A stretch of 64,000 nt of DNA from Geobacteraceae bacterium. Lineage in GTDB: Bacteria; Desulfobacterota; Desulfuromonadia; Geobacterales; Pseudopelobacteraceae. Shown here piece by piece: positions 18,708 through 28,167 of the stretch. A program made the translations under genes and the position numbers. A model generated the notes under the pieces. It saw nothing but the letters and a program-made list of their open reading frames with translations. It did no database searches and was not told the origin of the DNA. Numbering within the stretch: the first letter of the stretch is position 1; each line of letters starts with the position of its first letter. The stretch is taken from the NCBI GenBank assembly GCA_025355965.1, contig JANXYR010000082.1, positions 62,001-126,000 on the forward strand. Reading direction: 5' to 3'.

Positions 18708-20297
18708 ATGTCGGAAACCGTAACCATACCCACTGGCAAACTGGCATATCTGGAGGAGCGCGCCAGAAAGCTGGCCAGGGAGAAGTCATACCTTCAGCTG
18801 GTCATGCGCCTGATAAACCGAGTGAGCGCCGCCTCGGGGTTGGAGGATACGGTAGATTGCATGATGCGCAACATCCTTGACGTCCTGGGGGGGACCAATA
18901 TCGTCCTCTACTATTGGATTGACGACGACATCTTCTCCGCCGATGTCTACGGCACAAAGTCAAAGCTGGATGCCATCAACGACGAACTGGTGCAAAAGGC
19001 GGAGACAACTCGCGAGCCGATCGAGGTTGAGCACGACTTTGGCGATACGCAAATGACACCCCCGGAGTTTGGCAAGGCCTATACCTGGGTCTATCCGCTC
19101 TTGGTGGGCAACGATCTCGTCGGCATCCTCAAGATGGAGAGCCTCCATATCGGCATGCGCGAGCTGTATGGACAACTGCCGACTTTTTTCAATTACACCG
19201 CCCTGGTACTGAAAAACGAGATCCTCGGGCACACCAGGCTGAAGCAGGCCTATGATCAATTGAACGAGATAAACAAAGAGCTGGAGGTGGAGATCGGCAA
19301 GCGCGAACAGCTCGAGGAGGAACTTCGGGAGGCCCAGGTTGGACTGGAAAAACAGGTGATGGAGCGGACAGCCGAATTGAAGTTGCAGCGCGATCACCAG
19401 GGAGAGCTGATCCATCTACGCACTGAAGAGTTACAGGAAAGAAGCCGGGAGCTTCAGGATAACCAGCAGGCCCTGATGAACATCGTAGAGGATCTCAACC
19501 AGAAGACCGAAGAGCTGGAAAAAGCAAACTCCAAATTGCAGGATCTGGACCGGCTGAAGTCGATGTTCATTGCATCGATGAGCCACGAGTTGCGGACGCC
19601 GCTTAATTCGATCATCGGTTTTTCCAGCATCATCCGCGATGAATGGCTCGGCACGGTCAACCCGGAACAGAAGGAAAACCTTGAAACCATCCAGCGTTCC
19701 GGAAAACACCTGCTCAGCCTGATTAACGACGTGATTGACGTTTCCAAGATCGAGGCGGGCAGGATCGAAACCCGCCTTGAAGAGTTCGACCTGTACGACC
19801 TGCTGACGGAAGCGGTTCAGTATGTGGAGAAGGATCTCCGCGACAAGGGGCTGGAGCTGCATCTAAAGATGGAGCATCACCCACTCTGCAGTGATAGACG
19901 TCGGCTTTTGCAGTGCGTCATAAATCTGCTGAGCAATGCGGTGAAGTTTACCGAACATGGGGAGGTCACCCTATCCTGGGCGGTTGCCGACATTGAGCAG
20001 GGCGCTGGAGAGCAGCGTCCATCCGGGTCACTATCACAACAGATCGATATTTCAGTGGTAGACAGCGGCATAGGCATCGCCGAGGAGGACATCGAACGGC
20101 TCTTCCAGCCGTTCGAACGGCTGGAATCACACCTGAGAACCACCGCGCCCGGAACCGGACTTGGACTTTATCTGACCAGGAAGTTGGTTGTGGAAGTTCT
20201 GCGTGGTGATATAATGTGCAGAAGCGATGTAGGTGTTGGAAGCACCTTCACTTTGAGAATTCCGGAGCGAATTTATGAGACAAGTACTGGTAGTTGA
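18708..20297 (+). CDS. GAF-domain histidine kinase
   Basis: A 529-residue soluble kinase. Residues 1-185 are a close paralog of the GAF-type N-terminus of the preceding gene (both start MSETVTI, LEER, LARxKSYLQLV). A coiled coil (190-285) leads to HisKA with acceptor His in ASMSHELRTPLNSI (about 290-300) and HATPase with DSGIGI and GTGLGLYL. Overlaps the single-domain receiver gene by 23 nt. AGGGAG precedes the ATG. The duplicated input with two outputs (cyclase and kinase) suggests that both read the same signal. Confidence 0.9.
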   Translation: MSETVTIPTGKLAYLEERARKLAREKSYLQLVMRLINRVSAASGLEDTVDCMMRNILDVLGGTNIVLYYWIDDDIFSADVYGTKSKLDAINDELVQKAETTREPIEVEHDFGDTQMTPPEFGKAYTWVYPLLVGNDLVGILKMESLHIGMRELYGQLPTFFNYTALVLKNEILGHTRLKQAYDQLNEINKELEVEIGKREQLEEELREAQVGLEKQVMERTAELKLQRDHQGELIHLRTEELQERSRELQDNQQALMNIVEDLNQKTEELEKANSKLQDLDRLKSMFIASMSHELRTPLNSIIGFSSIIRDEWLGTVNPEQKENLETIQRSGKHLLSLINDVIDVSKIEAGRIETRLEEFDLYDLLTEAVQYVEKDLRDKGLELHLKMEHHPLCSDRRRLLQCVINLLSNAVKFTEHGEVTLSWAVADIEQGAGEQRPSGSLSQQIDISVVDSGIGIAEEDIERLFQPFERLESHLRTTAPGTGLGLYLTRKLVVEVLRGDIMCRSDVGVGSTFTLRIPERIYETSTGS

Positions 20298-20664
20298 GGA
20301 TAACAGCGACAACTTGCGGCTCATCACCTATGCCCTGCGGCGCTACGGCTACGAGGTAATTGCCGCCGAGACCGGGATGAAGGGGGTGGAGATGGCCATA
20401 GGAGAGCATCCCGACTTCATCATCATGGACATCAACCTGCCCGACATCGATGGTCTTGAAGCAACCAGACGCATTCGTCAGAGCAGCGCGGATGGGGATA
20501 TCCCGATCATAGCCATCACCTCCAATGCGATGGCCGGAGACATGGACCGGGTTCTGGCTGCCGGATGCACCGGTTATTTTGAAAAACCGATCGACCCGTT
20601 GACCATCATGGACAAGATCCATGCCTTGCTTGGGCAAGGCGAGACTCATCTAACCGACCACTGA
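20275..20664 (+). CDS. Single-domain response regulator (DivK-like)
   Basis: A 129-residue receiver with no output domain: acidic pocket VEDNSDN, phospho-acceptor in IIMDINLPDIDG, switch Thr in AITSNAMAGD and Lys in FEKPI. Resembles DivK/CpdR-type receivers that relay phosphate or act by protein contact. GGAGCG precedes the ATG, inside the end of the GAF kinase gene, its probable donor. Confidence 0.9.
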   Translation: MRQVLVVEDNSDNLRLITYALRRYGYEVIAAETGMKGVEMAIGEHPDFIIMDINLPDIDGLEATRRIRQSSADGDIPIIAITSNAMAGDMDRVLAAGCTGYFEKPIDPLTIMDKIHALLGQGETHLTDH

Positions 20665-20703
20665 TAAACAGATAATCTTAACGTACTCCTATTAGGAGCT
20701 TCC

Positions 20704-22014
20704 ATGAAAGTCTTGATCGTTGAAGACAGTAGCAGCGCCAGAAAACTGCTGAGCATAACCTTTGAGCACTACGGTTGTACGGTCATTGAGGCAAAAGATG
20801 GAGTGGAAGGGCTCGACCTGGCATTCCGTCATAAGCCGGACGTCATCATCTCAGACGCGCTTATGCCCCGCATGGACGGTTTCCAACTGCTTAGGGGGCT
20901 AAAGAGCAATCCAGTGCTCAAATCAATCCCATTCATTTTTTACTCATCCACCTACACCGGCGAAAAGGAAGCAGAGCTGGCTATCTCACTCGGAGCGGAG
21001 GCATTTGTCGCCAAGCCGGTAGAACCGGCAAAACTCTGGGAGATAACCCGCACGATCATGAATGAGTGGGAAGCGCGTAAAAGAATACCGGCCCATGCGC
21101 CGATAGACGAGAGTGACGAGCAGTACCTGCGGGAATACAGCCATGTTGTTGCGGCCAAGCTGGAAGAAAAGGTAGCTGAACTGGAAGATGCGCTGACACT
21201 GCGCAAACAGGCCGAAGAGCAGCTGCGCACTCTTAATGCCGATCTGGAGCAGCGGATAGCCATTGAGGTGGAGAAAAATCGGGAAAAAGATCACGTCATG
21301 GCACATCAGGCACGCATGGCGGCCATGGGCGAGATGCTCGGCAATATCGCCCATCAGTGGCGGCAGCCGCTTAACAACACCGCGCTTATCGTGCAAAATC
21401 TCCAACTCGAGTTCGAAGATGGAGTTCTCACACCCCACTCATGCAACGAATATGTGCAAGAGTGCCTAAAATCCCTGACGTACATGTCCCGCACTATAGA
21501 TAACTTTAGTGCATTTTATCAGCCTGATTGCAGCAGACAACTATTCGATCTGTATCACACCGTCACCGAAGCTATTTCACTGGTAAGGGAAGAGCTGGAA
21601 TCCCATGCTATTACCGTTAAGCTGGTCAAAGAGTACGATTCGAGTGTAAACGGCTATAAGAAAGAATTCTCCCAAACACTTTTAAATATCATCCAGAACG
21701 CCAAAGAAGCGATTCTGTCCCGGCAGCCACCTACGCCTTTTGTTGAGATTGTCTGCTCACAAAAGGGTACATCAGCACTGGTTACTGTCAGTGACAATGG
21801 CGGGGGGATCTCCTCAGAACTTATGGACAAAATTTTTGACCCGTATTTCACCACCAAGTTCATGTCCCAGGGGACTGGAGTGGGGCTTTATATGTCCAAG
21901 ATGATCATCGAAAGACATATGGGCGGAACGATCTCGATTACCAATAATGCGGCCGGTGCGGAAGTAACCATTGAACTCCCGCTGGAACAGCAAGCGGCTA
22001 CCGACAACCAATAA
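20704..22014 (+). CDS. Receiver-histidine kinase (REC-HisKA-HATPase)
   Basis: A 436-residue soluble kinase. Receiver at about 1-122 ([31 protein letters not shown]), coiled coil at 140-205, then a kinase core whose acceptor lies in GNIAHQWRQPLNN, a subtype frequent in Geobacter, and HATPase with SDNGGGI and GTGVGLYM. Input is therefore phosphorylation rather than a ligand. AGGAG precedes the ATG. Its receiver is closely related to that of the next gene. Confidence 0.88.
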   Translation: MKVLIVEDSSSARKLLSITFEHYGCTVIEAKDGVEGLDLAFRHKPDVIISDALMPRMDGFQLLRGLKSNPVLKSIPFIFYSSTYTGEKEAELAISLGAEAFVAKPVEPAKLWEITRTIMNEWEARKRIPAHAPIDESDEQYLREYSHVVAAKLEEKVAELEDALTLRKQAEEQLRTLNADLEQRIAIEVEKNREKDHVMAHQARMAAMGEMLGNIAHQWRQPLNNTALIVQNLQLEFEDGVLTPHSCNEYVQECLKSLTYMSRTIDNFSAFYQPDCSRQLFDLYHTVTEAISLVREELESHAITVKLVKEYDSSVNGYKKEFSQTLLNIIQNAKEAILSRQPPTPFVEIVCSQKGTSALVTVSDNGGGISSELMDKIFDPYFTTKFMSQGTGVGLYMSKMIIERHMGGTISITNNAAGAEVTIELPLEQQAATDNQ

Positions 22015-22048
22015 ATGTATAGATCAACGTTACAATTAAGAGGCAGCC

Positions 22049-24199
22049 ATGAATGTGTTAATAGTTGAAGACAATTCCAATGACCGGAGACTGCTGCGTT
22101 ACACACTGGAACACCATGGCTGTACCGTCAGCGAGGCTCAGGACGGAGAGGAAGGACTTGAGCTGGCCACGCGTATCCAACCGGATATCATCATCTCCGA
22201 CGCACTCATGCCGCGCATGGACGGTTTCAATTTACTGCGCGCCCTAAAAGCGAATCCTGAGCTTTCGTCTATTCCCTTCCTGTTCTATTCGGCAACCTAT
22301 ACCGGAGAGCCTGAAGAAAGACTGGCCCTTTCGCTTGGAGCAACGGCCTTTGTCGTCAAACCGACGGAACCCGAAAATCTTTGGAAAAAAATCTGCGCAA
22401 TCATGGAGTCACAGAAAGCGCAACAAGGCGTGATTTCACAGCCGGCAATGGATGAGAATGAAGAACATTTCCTCAGGGAATATAACCGGATTGTTGCCAC
22501 CAAGCTGGAAGAGAAGGTCGCGGAGCTGGAAGAGGCCATTATTCAACGCAAACAGGACGAAGATGAGCTGCGCAGAGTCAATGCGGAACTGACATTAGAG
22601 GTCGACGAGCGCAAGCGGGCCGAGAATGCTCTTAAAGAGCAGGAACAGGAGTTGGCAACGATCTTCGAGAATGCCCCGTTCGTGATGCTGCTCCTTGATG
22701 GAGAGCGAAAGGTCCACAGGGTAAATGCACAGGCATGTTCATTCGCCGGTTCATCGGTCAGCGACATGATTGGACGACGAAGCGGCGAAGCACTACGCTG
22801 CCTTTATGCCCTCGATACCCCAGAGGGGTGCGGCTTTGGCCCGCATTGCCCTGACTGTATCGTTCGGCTCACCGTTCTGGACACATTTGAAACCGGGCAG
22901 AGTCATCATCAGGTGGAAACGAGACTGCCGTTTTTACTCCAAGGGAAAGAGCAGACCATAACATTTCTCTTTTCAACCACAAAAGTAATGGTTGCTCATC
23001 AGGCAATGGTTCTCCTCAGTCTTCAGGACATCAGCAACTACAAGAAACTTGAATCGCAGCTGCACCATGCACAAAAAATGGAATCGATCGGCACCCTGGC
23101 CGGCGGCATTGCCCATGATTTCAATAACATCCTGACGGTAATTATCGGTTACGGTGATATTTCCCTCATGAGTATGGATGCTGACGATCCCCTGCGGCAT
23201 AATATAGAATTTATGCTGCAAGCGTCTCGCCGGGCGGCATCCCTGGCGCAGGACATCCTCCTTTTCAGCAGGAAACAGATCTGTGACAAAAAAAGTGTTG
23301 ATCTGAACGAGATTGTGAGGTCAGTGGACAAGTTCATGCGGCGGATTATCGGCGAGGATATTACCTGCACAATCACACTGGATGACGGAACGTTGTCAAT
23401 CCTCGCCGATGCACATCAGCTTGAGCAGGTTCTGATGAACTTTGCAACCAATGCACGTGATGCCATGCCAAATGGCGGTTCCTTATCGATTACCACCAAA
23501 CAGATCAAGCTTGACGAGGAGTTTATTGCCGCCCATGGCTTTGGCAGTAACGTCATGTATGCCGTCCTTACCGTGACAGACAACGGTATTGGTATGAATG
23601 AGGAGACGCGGCTGAAAATCTTTGATCCATTTTTTACGACAAAAGAAATCGGCAAAGGGACAGGGCTCGGCCTGGCGGTCGTCTACGGTATTATCAAGCA
23701 GCATGACGGACAGATAACGGTCGTCAGCAAACCGGGCCATGGAACGACATTCCGGATATTTCTTCCCTTAACATTATCTACTGATAATGAAATTAAAGTG
23801 AACTCAACATATGACAAACCGGACAGGGGAACAGAGACAATACTTTTGGCAGAAGACGACGAGTCATTACGAAACATGGTTCTGTCGCTGCTCGAGAGTT
23901 TCGGCTATAAGGTCATCATTGCAGTTGACGGAGAGGACGCCGTGCAAAAATATCGGAAGAACATGAAACAGATCCAGCTTCTTCTGTTCGACGTGGTCAT
24001 GCCGAAGAAAAACGGAATAGATGCCTATAATGAAATCAGAGATATTAAACCGGGCATCAAGGTACTATTTGCAAGCGGCTACGCAACTGATGCTGTTCAG
24101 CTGAAAACCCTTGCCGACGACAATGCCATGTTTATATCCAAACCGTATTTACCATCAAATCTGCTGGCAATCGTGCGAAGCATGCTTGACAAATCGTGA
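22049..24199 (+). CDS. Hybrid kinase REC-PAS-HisKA-HATPase-REC
   Basis: A 716-residue soluble hybrid kinase. N-terminal receiver at about 1-122 ([19 protein letters not shown]), coiled coil, PAS at about 205-330 with a Cys-rich stretch ([11 protein letters not shown]), kinase core with acceptor in [17 protein letters not shown], HATPase with DNGIGM and [10 protein letters not shown], and a C-terminal receiver with [11 protein letters not shown] at about 595-715. Last gene of the corrinoid-led operon, converging on nifEN with 22 nt between stops. Its core is the nearest relative in the window of the truncated kinase at 47490-48605. Confidence 0.88.
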   Translation: MNVLIVEDNSNDRRLLRYTLEHHGCTVSEAQDGEEGLELATRIQPDIIISDALMPRMDGFNLLRALKANPELSSIPFLFYSATYTGEPEERLALSLGATAFVVKPTEPENLWKKICAIMESQKAQQGVISQPAMDENEEHFLREYNRIVATKLEEKVAELEEAIIQRKQDEDELRRVNAELTLEVDERKRAENALKEQEQELATIFENAPFVMLLLDGERKVHRVNAQACSFAGSSVSDMIGRRSGEALRCLYALDTPEGCGFGPHCPDCIVRLTVLDTFETGQSHHQVETRLPFLLQGKEQTITFLFSTTKVMVAHQAMVLLSLQDISNYKKLESQLHHAQKMESIGTLAGGIAHDFNNILTVIIGYGDISLMSMDADDPLRHNIEFMLQASRRAASLAQDILLFSRKQICDKKSVDLNEIVRSVDKFMRRIIGEDITCTITLDDGTLSILADAHQLEQVLMNFATNARDAMPNGGSLSITTKQIKLDEEFIAAHGFGSNVMYAVLTVTDNGIGMNEETRLKIFDPFFTTKEIGKGTGLGLAVVYGIIKQHDGQITVVSKPGHGTTFRIFLPLTLSTDNEIKVNSTYDKPDRGTETILLAEDDESLRNMVLSLLESFGYKVIIAVDGEDAVQKYRKNMKQIQLLLFDVVMPKKNGIDAYNEIRDIKPGIKVLFASGYATDAVQLKTLADDNAMFISKPYLPSNLLAIVRSMLDKS

Positions 24200-24221
24200 C
24201 GTTGGCGTCAAAAGCAAGCCA

Positions 24222-26981
24222 CTAGTTATGCGCCAGCTTCTGCGCCTCCTTGGCATTTGCCTGGAACAGGTTGGCAGTTTCGAACACCAGGTTCAGCGTA
24301 CCACGATAACCCACCCACACCTTCTGGTGGGCACCTAAACGGTCAAACACCGGCAGGCCGGCCCGCAGATGTGCACCGATCTTGAGCTTACCAGCCGCCT
24401 GCCGACCATTGGAGTTGGCCACGATCAGATCGGCACCTTTGGCAGCCTCCTCCAGATCCTCCAGATCCCCGACAAAAACATTGTCGCACGGCAGGGCGTC
24501 CAGCCCGCGTGTACGGGTAGCAGAAAGTGCCGCCTGAATTTCGCACCCCATCCCGGCTAGAAAACCTGTCAATGTTTTTAGATTATCCGACTCCAGTGCG
24601 ATCGCCACCTTCTTGTTGCCGAACTGGTAATGACTGTCCACCATAGCATCCATCAGACGGCTGCGCCATCGACGATGCTTTTCCGGAATAGGACGAGAGC
24701 TGATTTCGGAAAGGGCCTCCATAAAACAGTCAGTTTCGGCCAGACCGGTCAGTGAGGTAAAACCGTAGACCGGAATGGCAAAATTTTCTTTCAGCTTTAA
24801 AGCTGCCTTGGCAAGACTATCTCCGACATATAACGTCGCAATACTGCGGCCGGCTTTTCGGATATCTTCAACCGCTATGCCACCGGTTGAAAGTGGAGAT
24901 ACGACCTCGTCTATATGACCATCCATGGCGTTGGAAATATCGGGGATGCAGAGTACCGTCAGGCCGAATGACTCAACCAGTTCCTTCAGCTCTTCCACAT
25001 CAGCCGGGGTCAGGTGCGCGCCTGGGAGCAGGTTGACCTGATCCTTTACGACATCGCCACCTTCCGGCAGGCTGGTAACAATCGCCTCCACCGCAGCAGC
25101 ATACCCTTCCTGCATCGAACCGCAGTAATCAGGCGTGGAGGCCCATATGATCGGGACACAGCCGTGTTCAGGATGTTCTTCCCGAAACTGCTTTATAGCG
25201 CTGCTTACATCATCACCCATGGTCTCAGTCAATCCGGTTGTCATCACACCAACTACTTCAGGATGGAACTTCTCTATTACCCGCCCGATACCCTTTTTCA
25301 GGTTCTCCCAGCCACCAAAGATCGCGCTGTCCTCGCTCATGGCAGTAGCATTAAGGGCAATCGATTCCTTGTAATGCCGTGACAACTGCAGCCGGATAAA
25401 GGTTGTGCACCCCTGGGCGCCATGCAGCAGGCCAAGCATGTTGTTGATACCCAGATAGGCCATGGTGGCCCCAAGAGCAGGCGAGTTCTTCTGCGGGTTG
25501 ACCGTAGCCGCTTTGCTTGAAACCTTGACTCGGGAGACCGAGATATCCTCTGCCATAAATGTCTCGGCATGTCCAGCCATGGCCGTTAGATCGACATTCA
25601 GCTCCTCATCACTCTTCTCCCACGGTGCCGGAGTGTTCAGGGTCGGCCAGATCGGGTTATTAACGGTCATATCCAGCTGTTTTGAAAAGGTAACCATCCC
25701 TTCATACCCGGCATACGGATGTGAACGACCATGATTGATATCCATAAAAGGAGTTTTGGTCTTCAGTGCCAGAAACTTGGTCTTGCCACCGGCCACGATC
25801 AAGTCTGGCCTCTTCTCGCGCATGACTGCCAAAAGACCGGCCGTCGAGGTGTCCTCAATAATCTGGGCATCCTTATGCATCAGTCCCTTCATGCGGTAAA
25901 AATCCTCCAGGGTTGAATTCTGCGTCCCGGCCGCCAGAACCTCCACCCCCAACTCGCGCAGGGAATTGACCATCGACCATGTTTTGACACCACCGGTGAA
26001 CAGCACCGCCGTCTTCCCCTCCAGCCTCTTCCGGTAGGGTGCGATGGCGGTGCGGCATTTTTCCTCTTCCTCCTCGATCAGCCGCTCTACACGATCCTGC
26101 ATGACCCGCTTTTCCAGGCCGCCTACAATATCATCAAGTTCGCGGGCTATGTCACGCAGAGCCTTGGCGGTATCGGTCATGCCGTAGAAAGATTCCTCCA
26201 GGTAGGGCATGCCATAGGTTTTCTGCATTTTCTTGGCAAGGTTGGTCAGCGATTTGGAACAGATAATGATATTGAGCTTGGCCCGGTGAGCATAGCGCAG
26301 CTCCTCGAACTTCGAATCACCGCTGAAGCAGGATAGGACCTGGATTCCCAGTCTGTCAAAAAGCGGCAGCATCCCCCACAGGTCACCGGCGATGTTGTAC
26401 TCACCGATCAGATTTATCGGGTATTGACCCAGCATTGGTGGCTCAGTCGTGCCGATCACATATTTGAAGAGGATCTCGCCAGCCAGGCGGTTGCCGATAT
26501 TCTTGTCGCCGATGAAACCGGGAGTGTTGACAGGGATAATCGGAATTGCGACTTTTTCTGACGCAGCCGTGCAGACAGCTTCCACATCGTCACCGGTCAT
26601 GGCGGTCACACAGGTGGCATAGACGAAGATCGCCCTTGCCTGGTCCTTGTAGCGCTCGGCAAGATCAAGGATGGCCCGGTAAAGCTTCTTCTCGCCGCCG
26701 AAGATGACGTCGTTTTCCAGCATCTCGGTTGTAAAACCACGCCGATATAGCTGAGAATCGGATGAGCGGGCACCACGGTTATCCCACGAGTTACCGGCAC
26801 AGCCGATCGGACCATGCACCAGATGAATGGCATCGGTGATCGGCATCAACACGACGCGTGCCCCGTCATAGGCACAGGAACGCTCGGTCCCCTCGCCCGG
26901 CTCCGATTTCTTGCAGAATTTTGGCGCACCCTTGTCGTTGGTTTCGCAGTCGGTTACATCGTAATAATCGGGCTTTGCCAT
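24222..26981 (-). CDS. nifEN: Fused NifE-NifN, FeMo-cofactor assembly scaffold
   Basis: A 919-residue single polypeptide combining both scaffold subunits that convert NifB-co to FeMo-co. The NifE half (about 1-455) has the cluster cysteines in SCAYDGAR, GPIGCAGNSWDNRG and YATCVTAMTGDD. After a linker of about 30 residues the NifN half (about 485-919) has LLHGAQGCTTF, a SEDSAIFGG segment and TGLTETMGDD. Separate nifE and nifN genes are the norm; a fusion is known in Geobacter-type genomes. The ATG at 26981 follows GGAGACC. It has its own sigma54 promoter and leader attenuator and is monocistronic. Confidence 0.95.
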   Translation of the reverse strand: MAKPDYYDVTDCETNDKGAPKFCKKSEPGEGTERSCAYDGARVVLMPITDAIHLVHGPIGCAGNSWDNRGARSSDSQLYRRGFTTEMLENDVIFGGEKKLYRAILDLAERYKDQARAIFVYATCVTAMTGDDVEAVCTAASEKVAIPIIPVNTPGFIGDKNIGNRLAGEILFKYVIGTTEPPMLGQYPINLIGEYNIAGDLWGMLPLFDRLGIQVLSCFSGDSKFEELRYAHRAKLNIIICSKSLTNLAKKMQKTYGMPYLEESFYGMTDTAKALRDIARELDDIVGGLEKRVMQDRVERLIEEEEEKCRTAIAPYRKRLEGKTAVLFTGGVKTWSMVNSLRELGVEVLAAGTQNSTLEDFYRMKGLMHKDAQIIEDTSTAGLLAVMREKRPDLIVAGGKTKFLALKTKTPFMDINHGRSHPYAGYEGMVTFSKQLDMTVNNPIWPTLNTPAPWEKSDEELNVDLTAMAGHAETFMAEDISVSRVKVSSKAATVNPQKNSPALGATMAYLGINNMLGLLHGAQGCTTFIRLQLSRHYKESIALNATAMSEDSAIFGGWENLKKGIGRVIEKFHPEVVGVMTTGLTETMGDDVSSAIKQFREEHPEHGCVPIIWASTPDYCGSMQEGYAAAVEAIVTSLPEGGDVVKDQVNLLPGAHLTPADVEELKELVESFGLTVLCIPDISNAMDGHIDEVVSPLSTGGIAVEDIRKAGRSIATLYVGDSLAKAALKLKENFAIPVYGFTSLTGLAETDCFMEALSEISSRPIPEKHRRWRSRLMDAMVDSHYQFGNKKVAIALESDNLKTLTGFLAGMGCEIQAALSATRTRGLDALPCDNVFVGDLEDLEEAAKGADLIVANSNGRQAAGKLKIGAHLRAGLPVFDRLGAHQKVWVGYRGTLNLVFETANLFQANAKEAQKLAHN

Positions 26982-27019
26982 AATAGGTCTCCAGATCTGT
27001 CAACCGCAGAATAAAAAAA

Positions 27020-27069
27020 GACGCTAACCTTCTATGTTCATGGAACATACACTGGTTGGCGCCGTTGCC
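27020..27069 (-). promoter_or_regulatory. Leader attenuator of nifEN: hexaloop hairpin overlapping terminator
   Basis: On the - strand GGC-AACGGC-GCC (27058-27069) forms a stem with a hexaloop having A1 and G4. It overlaps the 5' arm of a long hairpin: GGCGCCAACC with GGTTAGCGTC, plus an inner stem TATGTTC/GAACATA (27020-27063), followed by TTTTTTTATT. The remaining part of the 26982-27315 gap holds the sigma54 promoter and nothing else I can support. Confidence 0.78.
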
Positions 27070-27104
27070 ATTGTTCGCTGTGGTAAATGTTCTTACGGGT
27101 TTAC

Positions 27105-27123
27105 TTAGCACTTGCTGTGCCAA
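27105..27123 (-). promoter_or_regulatory. Sigma54 promoter of nifEN
   Basis: On the - strand TTGGCACAGCAAGTGCTAA, a near-consensus GG-N10-GC element. Predicted start near 27096, about 115 nt before the ATG. Confidence 0.88.
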
Positions 27124-27315
27124 TTCATATCAATCCTGCAACTAGCCATACTTACTTATACTTTCGCTGTTGTGCATCACATTTTATTGCCTAATTTATG
27201 TGCACATTATCGCCGCATACATAATCACGAAGCTCTTGCAACTTATAACCAAATAAAGTAACCTTCGCACCCATATTGGTTTATCAATCTATCTGAATAC
27301 ATAAAGGACTGTACA

Positions 27316-28167
27316 GTGTCGAAATTCACACATCTGCTTTTGGCAGTTCTTATTTTGACATGCAGCATTGCATACACCAGTATCTGCCATGCTTCAGACA
27401 CAATACGCATAAACGGCTCCGGCAATGCCATCGATATGATGAATCCGCTGATGAATGCTTACTCAAAGACCCATCCTGATATTCGCATCATGATGGGAAA
27501 ACCGCTGGGAAGTTCCGGTGCAGTCAAGGCGTTGCTGGCAGATGCTTTGGATGTGGCAGTAGTTAGCAGGGATCTTAAGCCGGAAGAAGCGGCACAAGGA
27601 GCACAACTGAGGAAGTACGGCAAAACTCCACTGGCCATTGTCACGGGAAAAAATGTTCGCAGGTCCGGCATCAGTACAAAGGAACTTGAAGAGATCTATA
27701 TCGGCAAAACCAGCACGTGGCAAAACGGCGAAAAGATCAGGCTTATTCTGCGTCCGCTGGCAGAGACTGACACCCATATACTGCGCACACTTTCTCCCGG
27801 CATGAACGACGCCATCACAGCCGCACACGCCCGCACCGGAATGATTGTCGCCATCACGGATCCGGATTCATACTCCACCATTTCTAAAACTCCTGGCAGC
27901 ATCGGGACGACAACCATGGTCAGCATTATCAGCGAAAAGCTGCCCCTCACCATACTTTCACTCAACGGTGTCAGCCCCTCGCTTAAGAGCTTGGCCAGCG
28001 GTGCGTACCCGCTGGCCAAGGAGATCAATTTCGTTACCACCGCCAAGACTCCGCAAGCCACCCTGGATTTTATCAGCTTTATCTTCTCAGCCCAGGGCCG
28101 CGCTATTGCCGAAAAGACAGGGGTGCTCGTTACTACCGACGTTGCCAAGGGGAGCAAACCACATTGA
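27316..28167 (+). CDS. PstS-like periplasmic substrate-binding protein
   Basis: A 283-residue secreted protein: signal peptide at about 1-26 (LLLAVLILTCSIAYTSICHA), then a phosphate-binding-protein-like fold with IRINGSGNAIDMMNPLMNAY, a GSSGAVKAL anion-binding segment and DVAVVSRDLKPEE. Start is GTG at 27316. No pstCAB transporter is nearby; the next gene, overlapping by TTGA, is a membrane GGDEF-EAL protein. The pair probably forms a sensor for an extracellular anion that controls c-di-GMP. Phosphate, molybdate or tungstate are all possible ligands. Confidence 0.83.
   Translation: MSKFTHLLLAVLILTCSIAYTSICHASDTIRINGSGNAIDMMNPLMNAYSKTHPDIRIMMGKPLGSSGAVKALLADALDVAVVSRDLKPEEAAQGAQLRKYGKTPLAIVTGKNVRRSGISTKELEEIYIGKTSTWQNGEKIRLILRPLAETDTHILRTLSPGMNDAITAAHARTGMIVAITDPDSYSTISKTPGSIGTTTMVSIISEKLPLTILSLNGVSPSLKSLASGAYPLAKEINFVTTAKTPQATLDFISFIFSAQGRAIAEKTGVLVTTDVAKGSKPH

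Noticed and set aside
27171-27208. TGTGCATCACA / TATGTGCACAT repeats as a NifA enhancer before nifEN
   Set aside because: Half-site spacing does not fit TGT-N10-ACA and no copy is seen at the other nif promoters.
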